Part shown: positions 23,740-35,031 of the stretch, one piece after another
Layout: the number at the start of each line of letters is the position of its first letter
Position numbering within the stretch: the stretch's first letter is position 1
From: Micractinium sp. NFX-FRZ
Lineage: Eukaryota > Chlorophyta > Trebouxiophyceae > Chlorellales > Chlorellaceae
Direction of reading: 5' to 3'
NCBI GenBank assembly: GCA_029339195.1
Contig: JAPTJF010000039.1
Coordinates: forward strand, 62,001 to 126,000
Length of the DNA stretch: 64,000 bases
Notes under the pieces: model-generated
What the model was told of the DNA's origin: nothing
Seen by the model: only the letters and a program-made list of their open reading frames with translations
Database searches by the model: none
Position numbers and translations under genes: made by a program

Positions 23740-24446
23740 GCAGCAGCAGCAGCAGCCTGCTGGCGTGGCCGGCCGGGCGGCGCGTGCCTGCGCCCGGCCC
23801 CCGCGCTAGCTGCGGCGGTGGCGCCTGGGCGGTGCCGCCGCTGTAATGCACTCTCCCGACGCTGGCTGGCTCACACAAGAGGACACAGGTCCGAAGGGTT
23901 GGCTGGATGGCTCACGAGAGAGGACACAGGGCAACGGGTTGAGCAGGTGCCGGTTGCGGAAGCCAGCTGGTCCTGAGTTTGCTGGGCGGGGAACTGGAGC
24001 TGGAGGTCGGGCCAGCATATTTGTTTGGTGGGCTTCATGCCGGCCATGGGAGCAGCTGTGTGTGCTAGGCCTGCACCGCGGGTCCTGATGGGCCAGGGAA
24101 GGCGCAGGTTAGGCCTGCGAATGAAGACTGCTGCGGGTGAAGCATGTGGGGGGTACCAGCATTGAGTCTACTCTCCATCCTAGTGCTGCGGCTGCCGCAG
24201 GCTTGGCAGGGTTAGCCTGTGCTGTCAGCAGCCTGGTACTCCCAGGCAACATGTTATGCAAACAGGCGTGGTATGAATATGGCATGGCTTCACACAGACC
24301 TTTGTGATACGCACACAAACGAGACCCGTCCCTTTACGCCTGCCGTGCCGAAGCGCCTGCCGTGCCCGCTGGCTGGCGGCCGCCCGCCCTTCATGTGCCG
24401 CCACAGCCTGGGCCGGCGGTTGCGGCCTCTTGCCAGCGCCTCCACG
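23740..24446. other. eL24 3' UTR and ubiquilin upstream region
   Basis: A TGTAA polyadenylation motif lies at 23842-23846, about 100 nt after the eL24 stop. Beyond it no exon is supported. The rest should be the ubiquilin promoter and 5' UTR. An in-frame extension upstream of the ubiquilin ATG at 24447 exists but has no family-like sequence. Confidence 0.5.
23842..23846 (+). terminator. TGTAA polyadenylation signal of eL24
   Basis: TGTAA is the common polyadenylation motif of chlorophyte green algae (established knowledge). It sits about 100 nt past the stop codon. Confidence 0.65.
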
Positions 24447-27400
24447 ATGAAGCTCAAGTTCAAACAGGTCACAGGTGGCCCCAGTGACACGCTCAGTGTG
24501 GACAATGTGGAGCCTTCCATGTCGGTCGCAGAGCTGAAGGCCGCTGTGGCCGAGAAGCTGGGGGACTGCGATCCCGAGTCCATTAAACTCATCTACAAGG
24601 GCCAAATACTCAAAGACGCACTGACGGTGGACTCTTATGGTGGGTGCCTACAATCTGGGTGATCGGGGACTCCGCAGCGGCTGATAGCCGCCCAGGGGTT
24701 ACGAGAAGCGTGTGGTGCAACGGCACAGGCAGCAGAGCGCCCCAGAGGTGGTGGGCGGGAGGGAGCGGCAGCCGGGGCGCCTGCCGCAGCGCGCCGCCGA
24801 GCGAACCGGCAGCCACATTCGCCCCGTGCTGCCCTGACCTTCTCCCTCGTGGCTTTCGACACCCTGCAGGCCTGTCGGATGACCATGTTGTGCACCTGGT
24901 CAAATCCAAGGCGCAGCAGACGAGCGGCGCAAGGTGCTGCTGCCCGGCTGCCTTCCACTGGCCCTGTGTGGCCCGCTGCCAGTGACACCACCCACTCGTT
25001 TGTGCCCTCTCGTCAACTGTGCAACTTTAACTTGACAGCCTCCCATCGTCTGCCATGCAGCCCGTCGGGCGCCGGCAGCAGCAGCAGCGCTGCCCCCCGC
25101 GGCGGCGCGCCGACTTCGGCAGGCGTCGACCCCCTGGCAGCGGCGATGGGTGGGCTGGGTTTCAGCGGGCCAGGGGCGGGCGGCGCCGGGGCGGGCGGCC
25201 AGGAGGAGATGATGCAGCAGGTGCTGCAGAGTCCCATGACCCAGGTGGGTGCTGACCGGTGCCAGCCAGCATGGTGCCAGCACGTGTTGTTTGCAGCTTG
25301 TGCGGCCGGCATGCTGCGCGTTCCTGGGTCCTGGGTTGAGTGGGCGCTTGTGGCAGCAGGCTCGTGTGACAGGTTGCCATGCTGCTTGCTGCGCCCCCGA
25401 GTGGCAGTCTGGTGCTCTGCTCTGCATTTCCCCCGCCTCCGTGGCCTCAAGCCCCGCTTCACATTTCAGAGCTGCCCCCGCCTCACCTGCCTGCCACTCT
25501 TTCCCTTCTCACCTGCCTGCCGCTGCTCCCCCATGCATGCTCCTCCCACGTGCCCTTCTGTGCAGGCGCTGCTGCGCAACCCAGAGCTGCTGCGCACGAT
25601 GCTGCAGGCCAACCCGGCGGTCAGGCAGATGATGGAGGCCAACCCAGAGGTGGGGGCCTCGTGTAACCGGTTGCAACTACGTGCATTGTGTATTTGAATG
25701 CGTATGGGTGCAAGTCAGGCTGGTGTTCAGTGGTCAATCAACCCAGAGATGGGAAGTGAGGTATGTTCGGAGTTGTATATTGGGGCACCTGGGCGCAGCC
25801 CAGGGGAGGTGCAGCCCCGGCAGCAGGAAGGGCAGGCCCCGGGGCCTGTGAGTGGAGGGTGCACTGTGTGCAGCCCCACATGCTAGCGTCCTGCATGATG
25901 GTCCTGCTCTGCACCCCCTGTGCTGCCGCCCGCTGTAAACTCTGTGCCCCCCCACTGCTCTGTGCCTTGTTTGCCGCCTCCACCGCAGGTGGGCCGCATG
26001 CTGAGCGACCCCGACACGCTGCGCCAGATGAGCCAGGTCATGTCCAACCCGGTGGGTGGGTGGGTGGTGCACGCGGCCATGTGCGTGTAAAGGTGGTTGG
26101 TGGTGTGCGGGCGGGCAGAAGGCATGGTTTCTTGTGGGGGCGGACGAATGGTCGAGGAATGGAGGGCAGGTGCATGGGAGCACGTCAGCACCGGCCGCCC
26201 GCGTTCCGGTCTTGCTTGAACGAGTTGTCCCCTCTGCCAGTGCAAACCCGCTCTGTCCTCTTTTCCCCTTCATTTTCAGGCTCTCTGATGCGTGAGCAGA
26301 TGCGCAGCATGGGTGCCCGCTCTGTCGCACCCACCTGTATGCTTGCCAACCAACGTCGCCTCCTGTTTGCGCTCCCTCCCTGTTCAGGCGCTGATGCGGG
26401 AGCAGATGCGCAACATGGACCGCGCCATGAGCAACATCGAGTCCATGCCTGGCGGCTTCAATGCGCTGCGCCAGATGCACGACACCATGCAGGTGAGCAG
26501 GCGCCCGCAGGCATGTGCTGCTGCAGGCGCCGCCAGCACTGCCGCCATTGCTGCAGCCGCTCCTGCCGCTGGGTCTGTACGCGTGTGTGTGTGTTCTGCT
26601 GCCATGCTGCTGCCACTCGTTGGCGAGCGATGCACGTGTGGGTGTTGCTCTAGCAGGTTGGGCTTTGCAGCGGCTGCCTTGCAGCTGTATGAAGACAAGA
26701 GTAGGACAGACTCAGTAATGCCCACCGTCCCGCCGCTACCGCTCCCCCACCCGCCTGCCTGCAGCCGCTGCAGGATGCAGCAGGCGAGGGGCTTGGTGGC
26801 AACGCCGCTGCCCCAGCTGACAACCCATTTGCAGCCCTCTTCCAGCCAGTCGGTGCCGGCGCACAGCAGCAGCAACAGCAGCAAGGGGGCGCCCCCAACG
26901 AGGCGCCCCTGCCCAACCCGTGGGCAGCGGGCACCGGCGGTGCTGGCGCAGGCGCTGGCGGTGCAGCAGCGGCGGGCCTGGGAGGGCTAGGCGGTCTGGG
27001 CGGCATGGGCGGCATGGATCCTGCGCAGATGCAGCAGGTGCGGGCTGTGCTGTGCGGTGCTGTGCTATGCTGTGATCTTGCTGTGTGGTGCCGAGCTGTG
27101 CTGTGTTTTGCGTGGTTAATACGGGCCCTGGGCAGATGCAGCAGGGGCAGCAGTGGGCTTGTTTGCAAGGGTCTTTGCTTGCTTTGCTGTGCTGTGTTGC
27201 CGTGCTGTGTCGGGCCAGTGGCCTGTGCTGTGCCGGCGGTGCTGGCCTCCCCCTGTGGGAACGGCCTGCCGCTGCGTGCACGTCCTCTCCATAACCCTCC
27301 CTCCCCGCCTGCCCACCTTCCTGCTTGAAACGTATCCCCCTGCTGCCTCCCCCCACCCCACCCCTTACTTGCTAATTGCCTGCCTCCTAATCCACTGCTA

Positions 27401-28964
27401 CCCCTCCCTATCCCCAGCCCTGTTCCTGCCCTGGACCACCCCCCGCCCAATCACCCAAGTCCTCGCTCCCCCTGCCCTGTCCCCGCCCCCCCTCCCCGCC
27501 CGCCCGCAGATGATGTCGGCCCCCGGCATGCAGGAGGCGGTTCAGTCGATGATGGCGGACCCCGCGATGCAGCAGCTCATGCAGCAGCAGATGTCTGCCA
27601 TGCTGGCGTCGCCCGAGGGGCAGCAGCAGATGGAGGCCATGATGCAGCAGAACCCGATGTACCAGAGGTGAGGGCGGTTTAGGAGGAGTGGGAGGCTGGG
27701 GAAGACCGGGTGGGGGAACACGGAGCTGCAGGCGAGTGCTGTCAGTTGGTGGCGGTGTCAAGTCGGGTGGTTGTGGTGCTTGAGAGGTAGCTGCCCCTGC
27801 ACTGTACGCCCTGTCACAGCAGGGGGGTGCCTTGAAAGGAGATAGGGCCGGCAGAGGCGTGCGCCAGGCTGGCACTGCGCCAGCTGACCAGACAGTTGGT
27901 GACTTGCCGTGCGCCCCTTGCTCCGCTCTTCTAGCGCGACGGCGTCGTCCAAAACTGCACTGTGCGAGCAGATGCGGCCCATCTCAGTACCGTCAGCTCA
28001 CCTGCCCTCCCTGCCTTGCCTCCTGCGCGCCTGCCTGCCTGCCTGCCTGCAGCGCTGTGGCGTCCAACCCCGCGCTGGCCGAGCAGATGCGCGCCATGCT
28101 GTCCGACCCTCAGCGCCTGAGGGCCATGATGGACCCACGCACGCAGCACGCCATGCAGCAGATGATGCAGGCAAGGGGCAGGAGAGGGGGCAGGAAAGGG
28201 AAGGGAGTTTGTTTTGATCACATGTGCTGTGCGGCTTTTTGTCTGTTGAACTGAGGAGGGACAGAGGGAGGCATAGCACAGCACGCCGAGCCACGGATGT
28301 GCTGCAGAGAGTTGCAGGAGTGGGGGCGGACAGGGCCACGTGTGCAGATGGTGCTGGTGAGCAGCACGCCAAACACATGCAGCCAGCAGGCGCAAGGAGT
28401 GAGGGAGGCTGGCAAGCAAGGAGCGAGCATCGCCAGCTGGGGTACTGTGCTCCGCAGGCAGCCTGCCTGTAGCGCAGGATTGGTGCGTATTGCCCTCCCT
28501 GAGGAGGTGTTGCTGTGCACTTGCGTAGCGCATCGAGCATGCCACTGATCAACCCACCTGCCCCATGCTTCCACCCCGCACCTGCCCCACTCCCACAGGC
28601 CATGCAAGAGCTGCAGGGCACCGGTCTGTTCCCCGACCTGCCCGCCGGCATGGGCGCCCCAGGGGGCGGCTTCGGTGGTGGCGCCGGCGCCGGCGCCGGC
28701 GGCGCCGCCGGCATGCCCGACCTCGGCGCCCTCATGGGCATGCTCGGAGGGGGCGGCGGCGGCATGGGAGGGGGGCTGGGAGGGCTGGGCGGGCTGGGCT
28801 TTGGCGCCCCTGCCCCGCCCGCCAACCCGGAGGAGGCGTATGCCACGCAGCTGCAGCAGCTGCAGGACATGGGGTTCTACGACCGGGAGGCAAACGTGCG
28901 GGCGCTGGTGGCGTCTGGGGGCAACGTCAACGCTGCAGTGGAGCGCCTGCTGGCCTCCATGTGA
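24447..28964 (+). CDS. UBQLN: Ubiquilin / DSK2 (UBL-STI1-UBA shuttle)
   Basis: Carries ubiquitinated or misfolded membrane proteins to the proteasome. Ten exons: 24447-24639, 24870-24933, 25061-25244, 25566-25649, 25989-26051, 26388-26492, 26765-27037, 27510-27667, 28053-28170, 28599-28964; 535 residues, all phases agree. The intron after exon 9 begins with GC (CAG|GCAAGG). An N-terminal ubiquitin-like domain spans about 1-77 ([11 protein letters not shown] ... [12 protein letters not shown]). STI1 repeats are rich in Met, Gln, Asn and Pro ([40 protein letters not shown], then a second pair further on). A Gly/Ala-rich linker leads to the C-terminal UBA ([20 protein letters not shown]). The start was chosen at the Met that opens the UBL. 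Several introns carry exon echoes. Confidence 0.96.
25729..25758 (+). repeat. Weak echo of the ubiquilin exon 4 end
   Basis: Intronic tcaatcaacccagagatggg resembles the exon 4 junction gaggccaacccagaggtggg at about 25636-25655. It is short and diverged, listed because it fits the pattern in neighbouring introns. Confidence 0.45.
26275..26312 (+). repeat. Echo of the ubiquilin exon 6 start, with acceptor
   Basis: ttttcaggctctctgatgcg followed by tgagcagatgcgcagcatgg matches the true exon start at 26384-26420 (ttcaggcgctgatgcgggag, then cagatgcgcaacatgg). Two extra bases after the CAG would put it out of frame. Confidence 0.8.
27121..27150 (+). repeat. Echo of the ubiquilin exon 7 end
   Basis: ccctgggcagatgcagcagg followed by ggcag echoes the end of exon 7 (tcctgcgcagatgcagcagg followed by tgcgg, about 27019-27043), roughly 110 nt downstream in the intron. 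Confidence 0.65.
27932..27986 (+). repeat. Echo of the ubiquilin exon 9 start, with acceptor
   Basis: tctagcgcgacggcgtcgtcc ... gcgagcagatgcggcccat matches exon 9 at 28050-28103 (gcagcgctgtggcgtccaac ... ccgagcagatgcgcgccat). It lies about 120 nt upstream and keeps an AG acceptor, but an inserted base breaks the frame. Confidence 0.8.
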
Positions 28965-30340
28965 TGCAGAGAGGCACAGACGGGTGTGATGACGCTGTGG
29001 TGGGGCATTGACAGTGGCCCCAGCGGCGGCGGCGGTGCAGCGGCCCAGCAGCGCAGCGCAACGGGCGCTTCTGGGGCAGCCCGCTTCCCGCTCGCCTGAC
29101 CCCGCGCGCATTTCAATTGCATGCACGTGTTCTCTGCTGCTTTCACAGCACACACATATCAACCTTTTCCTTCCATATATTCTGCTTTTCAATGCGCTTC
29201 AATCAAGGGTGTGCGCGCAGTCCCTGGTAACTTACCTCCAACACAAGTGATCAATGTGGGACGGCAGCTTGACCCGTCACCTCTGGTCGCCAATGGCAGC
29301 CGGGTTGCCGGCAGGATGGTAGGCCAGCACATGCAGGGCAGTGCAGTTTGGCACGTGCACGGTGCGTGTCAAGAGGCCCCGGCAGCCCGGTGCGAGTTAT
29401 GAAAGGACGCAGGCGCCAAGGGATTGAAAGCAACAGTGTGCAGTACTATGGCGGAAGGTGCCCCCTGATCTCCTATGCACCCACGTTCTCCCAATGCCAG
29501 CAGGGCAGCACACTGGCAGACACAGTTGCGGACCCTGCCCACCTGGTTGTAAACTCGGATGCAACACTGCATGCCATCCACTTTGGATCATGCCGGTTCC
29601 GAGGCTACCCGGTAGGTGGGTAGGTGGGTGCATGACCACCCCCGCACCCAGGCTGGGGCCATTGGTGCCGAAAGCGTGCCACCCTCTGTCACCCGCCTCT
29701 TCATGCGGACAGATGCCAGGATCCATGAGTATGGATCGTGTGCGTCTCAGGATGCACGGTGTTACGCAGTGCAGCCTGCTGCATGTTCCGGTGTGCCCAC
29801 CGCACCGGCCCTTGCATCCATGTGCCCAGTTGCAGCGGGTTGTCCGGGCGTGAAATCCCCTGGTCACTTGAGGCTGCAGGAATGTGTTGCACGCATGCTC
29901 GGCATGGTCAGGCACTCTGGAATTGGTCGAGGTCTGCCATAGCACTACCACTGTCACTGATGCAGTACGGATGTGCCCACAACGTGAGGGGTGCGGACCC
30001 CATCGACACAGCGTGCGCCCCACTGCTCTGTTGCTTGAAGCTCAGGCTCGAACTGAGCCGAAATTGCCACTTGCATTGCTCCCCTGCCACTGGTGCGCAC
30101 AATTCATGCTTGGCCGAACTGTTCACCCGCCTGCAGCCACGCTGTCCAACTTCCGCGCACAAGGCGGCGCCAGGTGGACTGGCATGCTGCCACCCCCTTT
30201 GCCGCGTCCCTTGCGCCGATCGCACCCTCATCACATGTAGCCCAGCCTGTTTGCAGCCTGTCCACACACACGTCTCGTCGCGCAGCACCGCTGAACTCCA
30301 GGCGGGAGGCGAGCTGGGCGCTGCCAGGGCGGTAGCAGCG
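28965..30340. other. Intergenic region between ubiquilin and SnRK2
   Basis: No gene is supported in these 1.4 kb. Composition is less GC-rich than the exons, and frames on both strands lack domain-like sequence. A TGTAA at 29548-29552 could serve the ubiquilin transcript, about 585 nt past its stop. The right part should hold the SnRK2 promoter. Confidence 0.45.
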
Positions 30341-33300
30341 ATGGATCTGGGTCAGAAGTATGAGCTGGTGAGCGCCGGGACGCTGGGGAGGCCGCCCGCC
30401 CGCCTCTACAGGGGGTGACCGTGCTTGCGGGCGCCCGCCGCGCTCACCGACCCCACGATCGCTGACCCGCGCTTCTGCAGATCCGCGACATTGGCAGCGG
30501 CAACTTTGGGGTTGCCAAGCTGTGCCGGGCCAAGGACACGGGGGAGCTGGTAGCGGTGAAGTTCATTGAGCGGGGGGAGAAGGTGCGAGGGGGCAGGGCA
30601 GCTTGCAGAGGTGACCAGGGAGGTATGTGGATGAGCGGGGAAGAGAGGGGAGGGCGGTCAGGTCTGCCGGCGGGTGGGGCCGGCGGCCGGCGGGTGGGGG
30701 AGCGAGCAAGGCGCCGCAAGTTTACGTGCCCGTTCTCCCTTGCACACAACTGCAGATTGACAAGAATGTGGAGCGTGAGATCATCAATCACCGCATGCTG
30801 TCGGGGCACCCAAACATCGTGCGGTTCAGGGAGGTGCGCTGCAGCAGGGGTGGAACAGGGGGGTGCGGGTGACTCGGATGCTCGTGGACGTGGCATAGTG
30901 GCGCACAGCTGCGGAACCGCCCCCCTACGTCTCACCATTTCATCCCCAAACTTAGACCGTCCCGCCCTGAACACAGCACCTAGCACCCGCCTGCTGTTCA
31001 CAGGTGTTCCTGACCAGCACCCACCTGGGCATTGCGATGGAGTATGCCAGCGGCGGCGAGCTGTTTGACCGCATCGTCAAGGCCAACCGCTTCAGCGAGG
31101 ACGAGGCGCGCTACTTCTTCCAGCAGCTCATCTCAGGGGTGGCGTGGTGCCATAGAGAGGTGAGGGCCTTGGGAGCAGCAGGGGCCACCAAGGGGAGCAG
31201 TTGTGGCGGCAGGTGGGTGCCCGTCAGCTCATCGTGCGTGCCAGTGCTGTGGTGCCACAAAGAGGTGCGGGTTGCGTTGCATTCGGTAACAGGATGTTGG
31301 CGCCAGAGGGCGTGAGCGGTGGCTGGGTATGGCGGGATTGCAAGTGCTTTTCAAACAGAGATGCACTACTTGCTGCTGGGCTGGTGGAGAGATGTGGCAG
31401 CCAGGGGATTGCCAAGGAGCGCGACGAGCAGGGCTGGCGCGTGCGGGAGTGCCGTTGCCTTTGCAGCCTGGGCATGCGGCTGTCCTCAGTTGCACCCCGT
31501 GATGGGTCCAGGCAGCGTGATGTGCGCGTTATGCAGCGGTGATGCTAGCAGGGGGTAGGAGCAAATTGCTGCCCATTGTGTTGCTGCCGTAAGCACACCT
31601 GTCCCATGAACCCGTCTCCCTGCAAGGCATGTGCCACTGCAAGGTGAGGCCACAGGCGAACACACTGCTCGCCCCTGCAAGGCTCTCACGCATAGCTGTT
31701 CCCTCCCCTCTGCAGGGCGTGTGCCACCGCGATTTGAAGTTGGAGAACACGCTGCTGGATGGGCGGCCAGCGCCCCGCCTCAAGATCTGCGACTTTGGGT
31801 GCGCACCTGGGGAGCAGGTAGAGGTTGGCGGATTGGAGGGGCACAGCCATGGTCGAAGAGGGTTGAGTGAAGAGAGGGCAAAGCTCTGCCATGCCCTCAC
31901 CTGTCTTGCCCCATCGCATGTGGTTGCCGCCCTCACCTGTTCACCTGCTACTTCACCCACCCCTCCTGGTTGCTGCAGGTACAGCAAATCAGGTGCCTGG
32001 GAGAGCTGGTGTTTGGGCTCCCGGGGGCCATCTGGGGGCTACATTGGAAGCCAATTGCCCAAAGTCTTGTACTGCTGTCTCGTGCCTCTGCCTGTCCCGT
32101 CTGTGAAACCTGCGCTGCTCGTGTCCGCTTTTGCATTCCTTACGCCGGCAGCCTGGTTGCCCCTCCTTCAAGCCACTTCCTCTTTTCCTGCCCTTTGCCA
32201 CCTGCCTCTGCCTGCAGCTGTGTTTGACTCGCAGCCAAAATCGACAGTAGGCACGCCCGCCTACATCGCACCAGAGGTGCTCTCACGAAAGCAGGTGTGG
32301 TGCGGGACGAGGGTGGGCGCGCGGGCGTGTTCAGGAGCCGGACAGGGTTGCCCTGTTCGAGCTGCTTTGCAGTTCTTGCTGAGCCCACCTGCACCTAATC
32401 CCCGCCTTTCCCCCCTCCGCCCACTCTTTTTTTCTGCTGCTCGCCTCACCTGCTCTCTCTCTGCCTCCGCCTGCCCTTTCCAACCTGCCCTCTCTCCGCC
32501 TCTCCCCGCCCTTTCCAACCTGCCCTCTGCCTCTGCCTCCGCCCTCCCCTTACCCCCGCCTGCAGTACGATGGCGAGATTGCGGATGTGTGGTCCTGCGG
32601 CGTGACGCTGTACGTGATGCTGGTGGGGGCATACCCCTTTGAGGACCCCGCGGACCCACGCAACTTCCGCAAGACAATCCAGGTGGGTGGGTGTGGTTGC
32701 GGGCAATGCGGGGGCAGGGGAGCAGGGCAGGGGGGCTGGGCCTGGGGCTGGGAGAGGATCAACTAGCACACGTTTCCTCGTTGGGTCAACTCTAATGAAA
32801 GTGTTTACTGCCAGCAGTCCTGCCCGGCTCTCTTCTTTGATCCTGTTCCCTTTTTGACCTCTCTCCTCCCGTGCAGCGCATCATGTCTGTCAAGTACTCC
32901 TTCCCCGCCAACCTCCACCTCTCCCGCGAGTGCCTGGACCTCATCTCGCGCATCTTTGTGGCCAACCCGGCGCAGCGCATCTCCATTGCACAGATCAAGC
33001 AGCACGCGTGGTTCCTGCGCAACCTGCCGGAGGAGCTCAAGGTGGGCAGGGGATGTCCACAATACCCACTTCGTTACCTTCCTGCGTACGTTGGTGGGGG
33101 TGGCGGCAGGTCAAGCAGCAAGCGGTCAAGAGGAGCTGAGCGTGGTTGGAAGCGGTGGCTTGGGAATGTGATGTAGTTTCCAAGGCGAAGAGTGGGAGCC
33201 CCTGGAAACGTCTGGGCAATGTAATGTAGGTGCAGGCGGGGAGTGAGCAGTTGTTTGGGTGGGTGGGCTGGTGGGCGGGCTCAGAAGCTGGGGGGTGATG

Positions 33301-33829
33301 GGGCTGTGCCTGAATGACGACCCTGCTGTGCCTCACCACTCCCCAAGTCCTGTCACTCACCACGCCTCCCTCCTGCCCCCTGCCTTCCGTCCTCCCATCA
33401 CCGGCCCTCATCGCACCGCAGGACGGCGGCATCGCGATGAAGGAGGCCACCCCCACCCCATCGCAGGCGGTGGACGACATCCGACGCATTGTCAACGACG
33501 CGCGCACCAAGGCGCAGACGCCGCAGGTGGGCAGTGCTGGGTGGGGCCGGCCTTGGCGGGATGGGCAGGGGATGGCAGGGGGGAGGCTGCCCGGCAAGTG
33601 GGGGGAAAACCAACGCCGTGGACTGGCCTGTCTGCAGCGTCCCGTACCCCTTACCAACCGATGGACATGCATTTCATGTTCAACCGGTGCAACCATCTCC
33701 CTGGCCTGCTTGTTAGAACCTCCTCCCACCACCCCCACCACCACCCACCATGTGCAGCCTGCTGTGCGCGACTTCAACGAGGAGGACTACATGGACGGCG
33801 ACCTGATGGATGAGGAGCTGGTGGAGTGA
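30341..33829 (+). CDS. SNRK2: SnRK2-type Ser/Thr protein kinase
   Basis: Stress/osmotic-response kinase of the SNF1-related group. Eleven exons: 30341-30367, 30481-30582, 30756-30833, 31004-31159, 31716-31798, 31979-31992 (14 nt), 32218-32294, 32566-32682, 32877-33041, 33422-33526, 33758-33829; 331 residues. Visible are the glycine loop [17 protein letters not shown] lysine, catalytic loop [21 protein letters not shown], activation segment [20 protein letters not shown], and [20 protein letters not shown], all close to plant SnRK2. The micro-exon encodes part of GYSKS and is required for the DFG-to-activation-loop link. The tail ends in an acidic patch ([19 protein letters not shown]), comparable to the SnRK2 C-terminal acidic box that in plants binds PP2C phosphatases (family knowledge). 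Two introns hold exon echoes. Confidence 0.95.
31222..31270 (+). repeat. Echo of the SnRK2 exon 4 donor junction
   Basis: cgtcagctcatcgtgcgtgc ... gtggtgccacaaagaggtgc repeats the exon 4 end at 31121-31165 (cagcagctcatctcaggggt ... gtggtgccatagagaggtga), about 100 nt into the intron. Confidence 0.7.
31624..31649 (+). repeat. Echo of the SnRK2 exon 5 start
   Basis: aaggcatgtgccactgcaag followed by gtgagg resembles exon 5 at about 31713-31731 (cagggcgtgtgccaccgcga). It lies about 90 nt upstream of the true acceptor and reads MCHCK against VCHRD. Confidence 0.6.
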
Positions 33830-35031
33830 TGGTGATGATGCGATGTGCAGCATACCCGCGTGCAGGATACCTGCGCACACACACAGGAGTGCCTCTCGCT
33901 AGCCAGCTAGCTTAGGGCGCGCTGGCTTCCCCTCTGCAACACCAGCAGCAGCAGCGCTTCAGGGGAGCTTGCCCTCGCCCTCGTCCTCGGCCCCCCCACC
34001 CCACACCACTTATTTTCTTCCTCAGCTCCTCCTGTAGCACAGCTAGGCCTTGCCTTGCGCTCTGTAGTCCCTTCCTTCCTGCTCCCCTGTTTCCGCTCTC
34101 GTGCGCACGCTTGCGCGGAGGCAGCGCCCTGCAACACGGGTGCCTCCCCAGCTCCGAGGCCCGCACGCCTCCCCTTGCTCCCGGCGCGCCGCCTTGGCCG
34201 CCGTTCCCCTGCTTCGCGTCCCCTTTGCAGCACAACAGAACTTCCGCACAAGCAGCAGCTCCGCCCCCACGCTGCCCCCCCGTCGTCATCCTCACCACCT
34301 GCCCCCTCACCTGCCTCCCTCTCGAGTCCCCTCCCTTGCATACCCCCTGCCATGCTGTCCAAATCGTGGACCCCATGTGCGCGCGCTCCCCAGCCTCATG
34401 CCTGTGCGCTACTAACTGCTAACCCCAATTCTATTCCGCGGCCCGCGCCGCCCCCTGCTGTAACCAATTCATGGTTTGCCTCGAGTGGGTGTGGCGGTTC
34501 ATGCCCGGTTGCAATGAAAATGCCAGGCTGCCCGCCGTGTGCCAGTGCGCCTTGCCCCTCAATGCTCGTGACACCAAAGTTGACACTGCACCCTCAACTG
34601 GGCCACAGAAGGACAGCACAGCCGTGCCGCTGGCCTCTGCACGTGCTTCTGCGGGGAGAAGACTGCTCTGTGGGACCAGCGCAGACCACTGCTGTGCTTT
34701 GCATGCCGGGGCGGGAGGCACGGGTCTTTGGCAATCTTCCGTTCCGACAGATTCTCGAGCAGTGCTAACGTTTGAAGTGGCTGCGCCCACGCCAGCAACT
34801 GGCATTTAAGTAGCGCTGCCCACATGCAGCAAGGTTGCTCCCTCCGCCTCCACAGCCCTACAAACTCAGCATGCCTCCGCCTGCAGAAACATACACCAAG
34901 TTTCTGCCTTTGTCGCTCCGTGCAGGGCTTGCTGTGCTGCAGTTTTAGTCAGATAGTCCATCAAATCAAATATTACTCAGTCGAAGTCATAGTGGATTAC
35001 TCATTCGGAGTCCTCGGCCCGTATTGCTGGC
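33830..35031. other. Convergent intergenic region (SnRK2 and GH16 3' ends)
   Basis: The two flanking genes converge here. A + strand TGTAA is at 34459-34463, about 630 nt past the SnRK2 stop. No exon is supported on either strand. Confidence 0.45.

Noticed and set aside
29397..30023. 208-codon minus-strand frame in the ubiquilin-SnRK2 gap
   Set aside because: Cys/His/Arg/Gly composition with no family-like stretch and no supporting splice structure.
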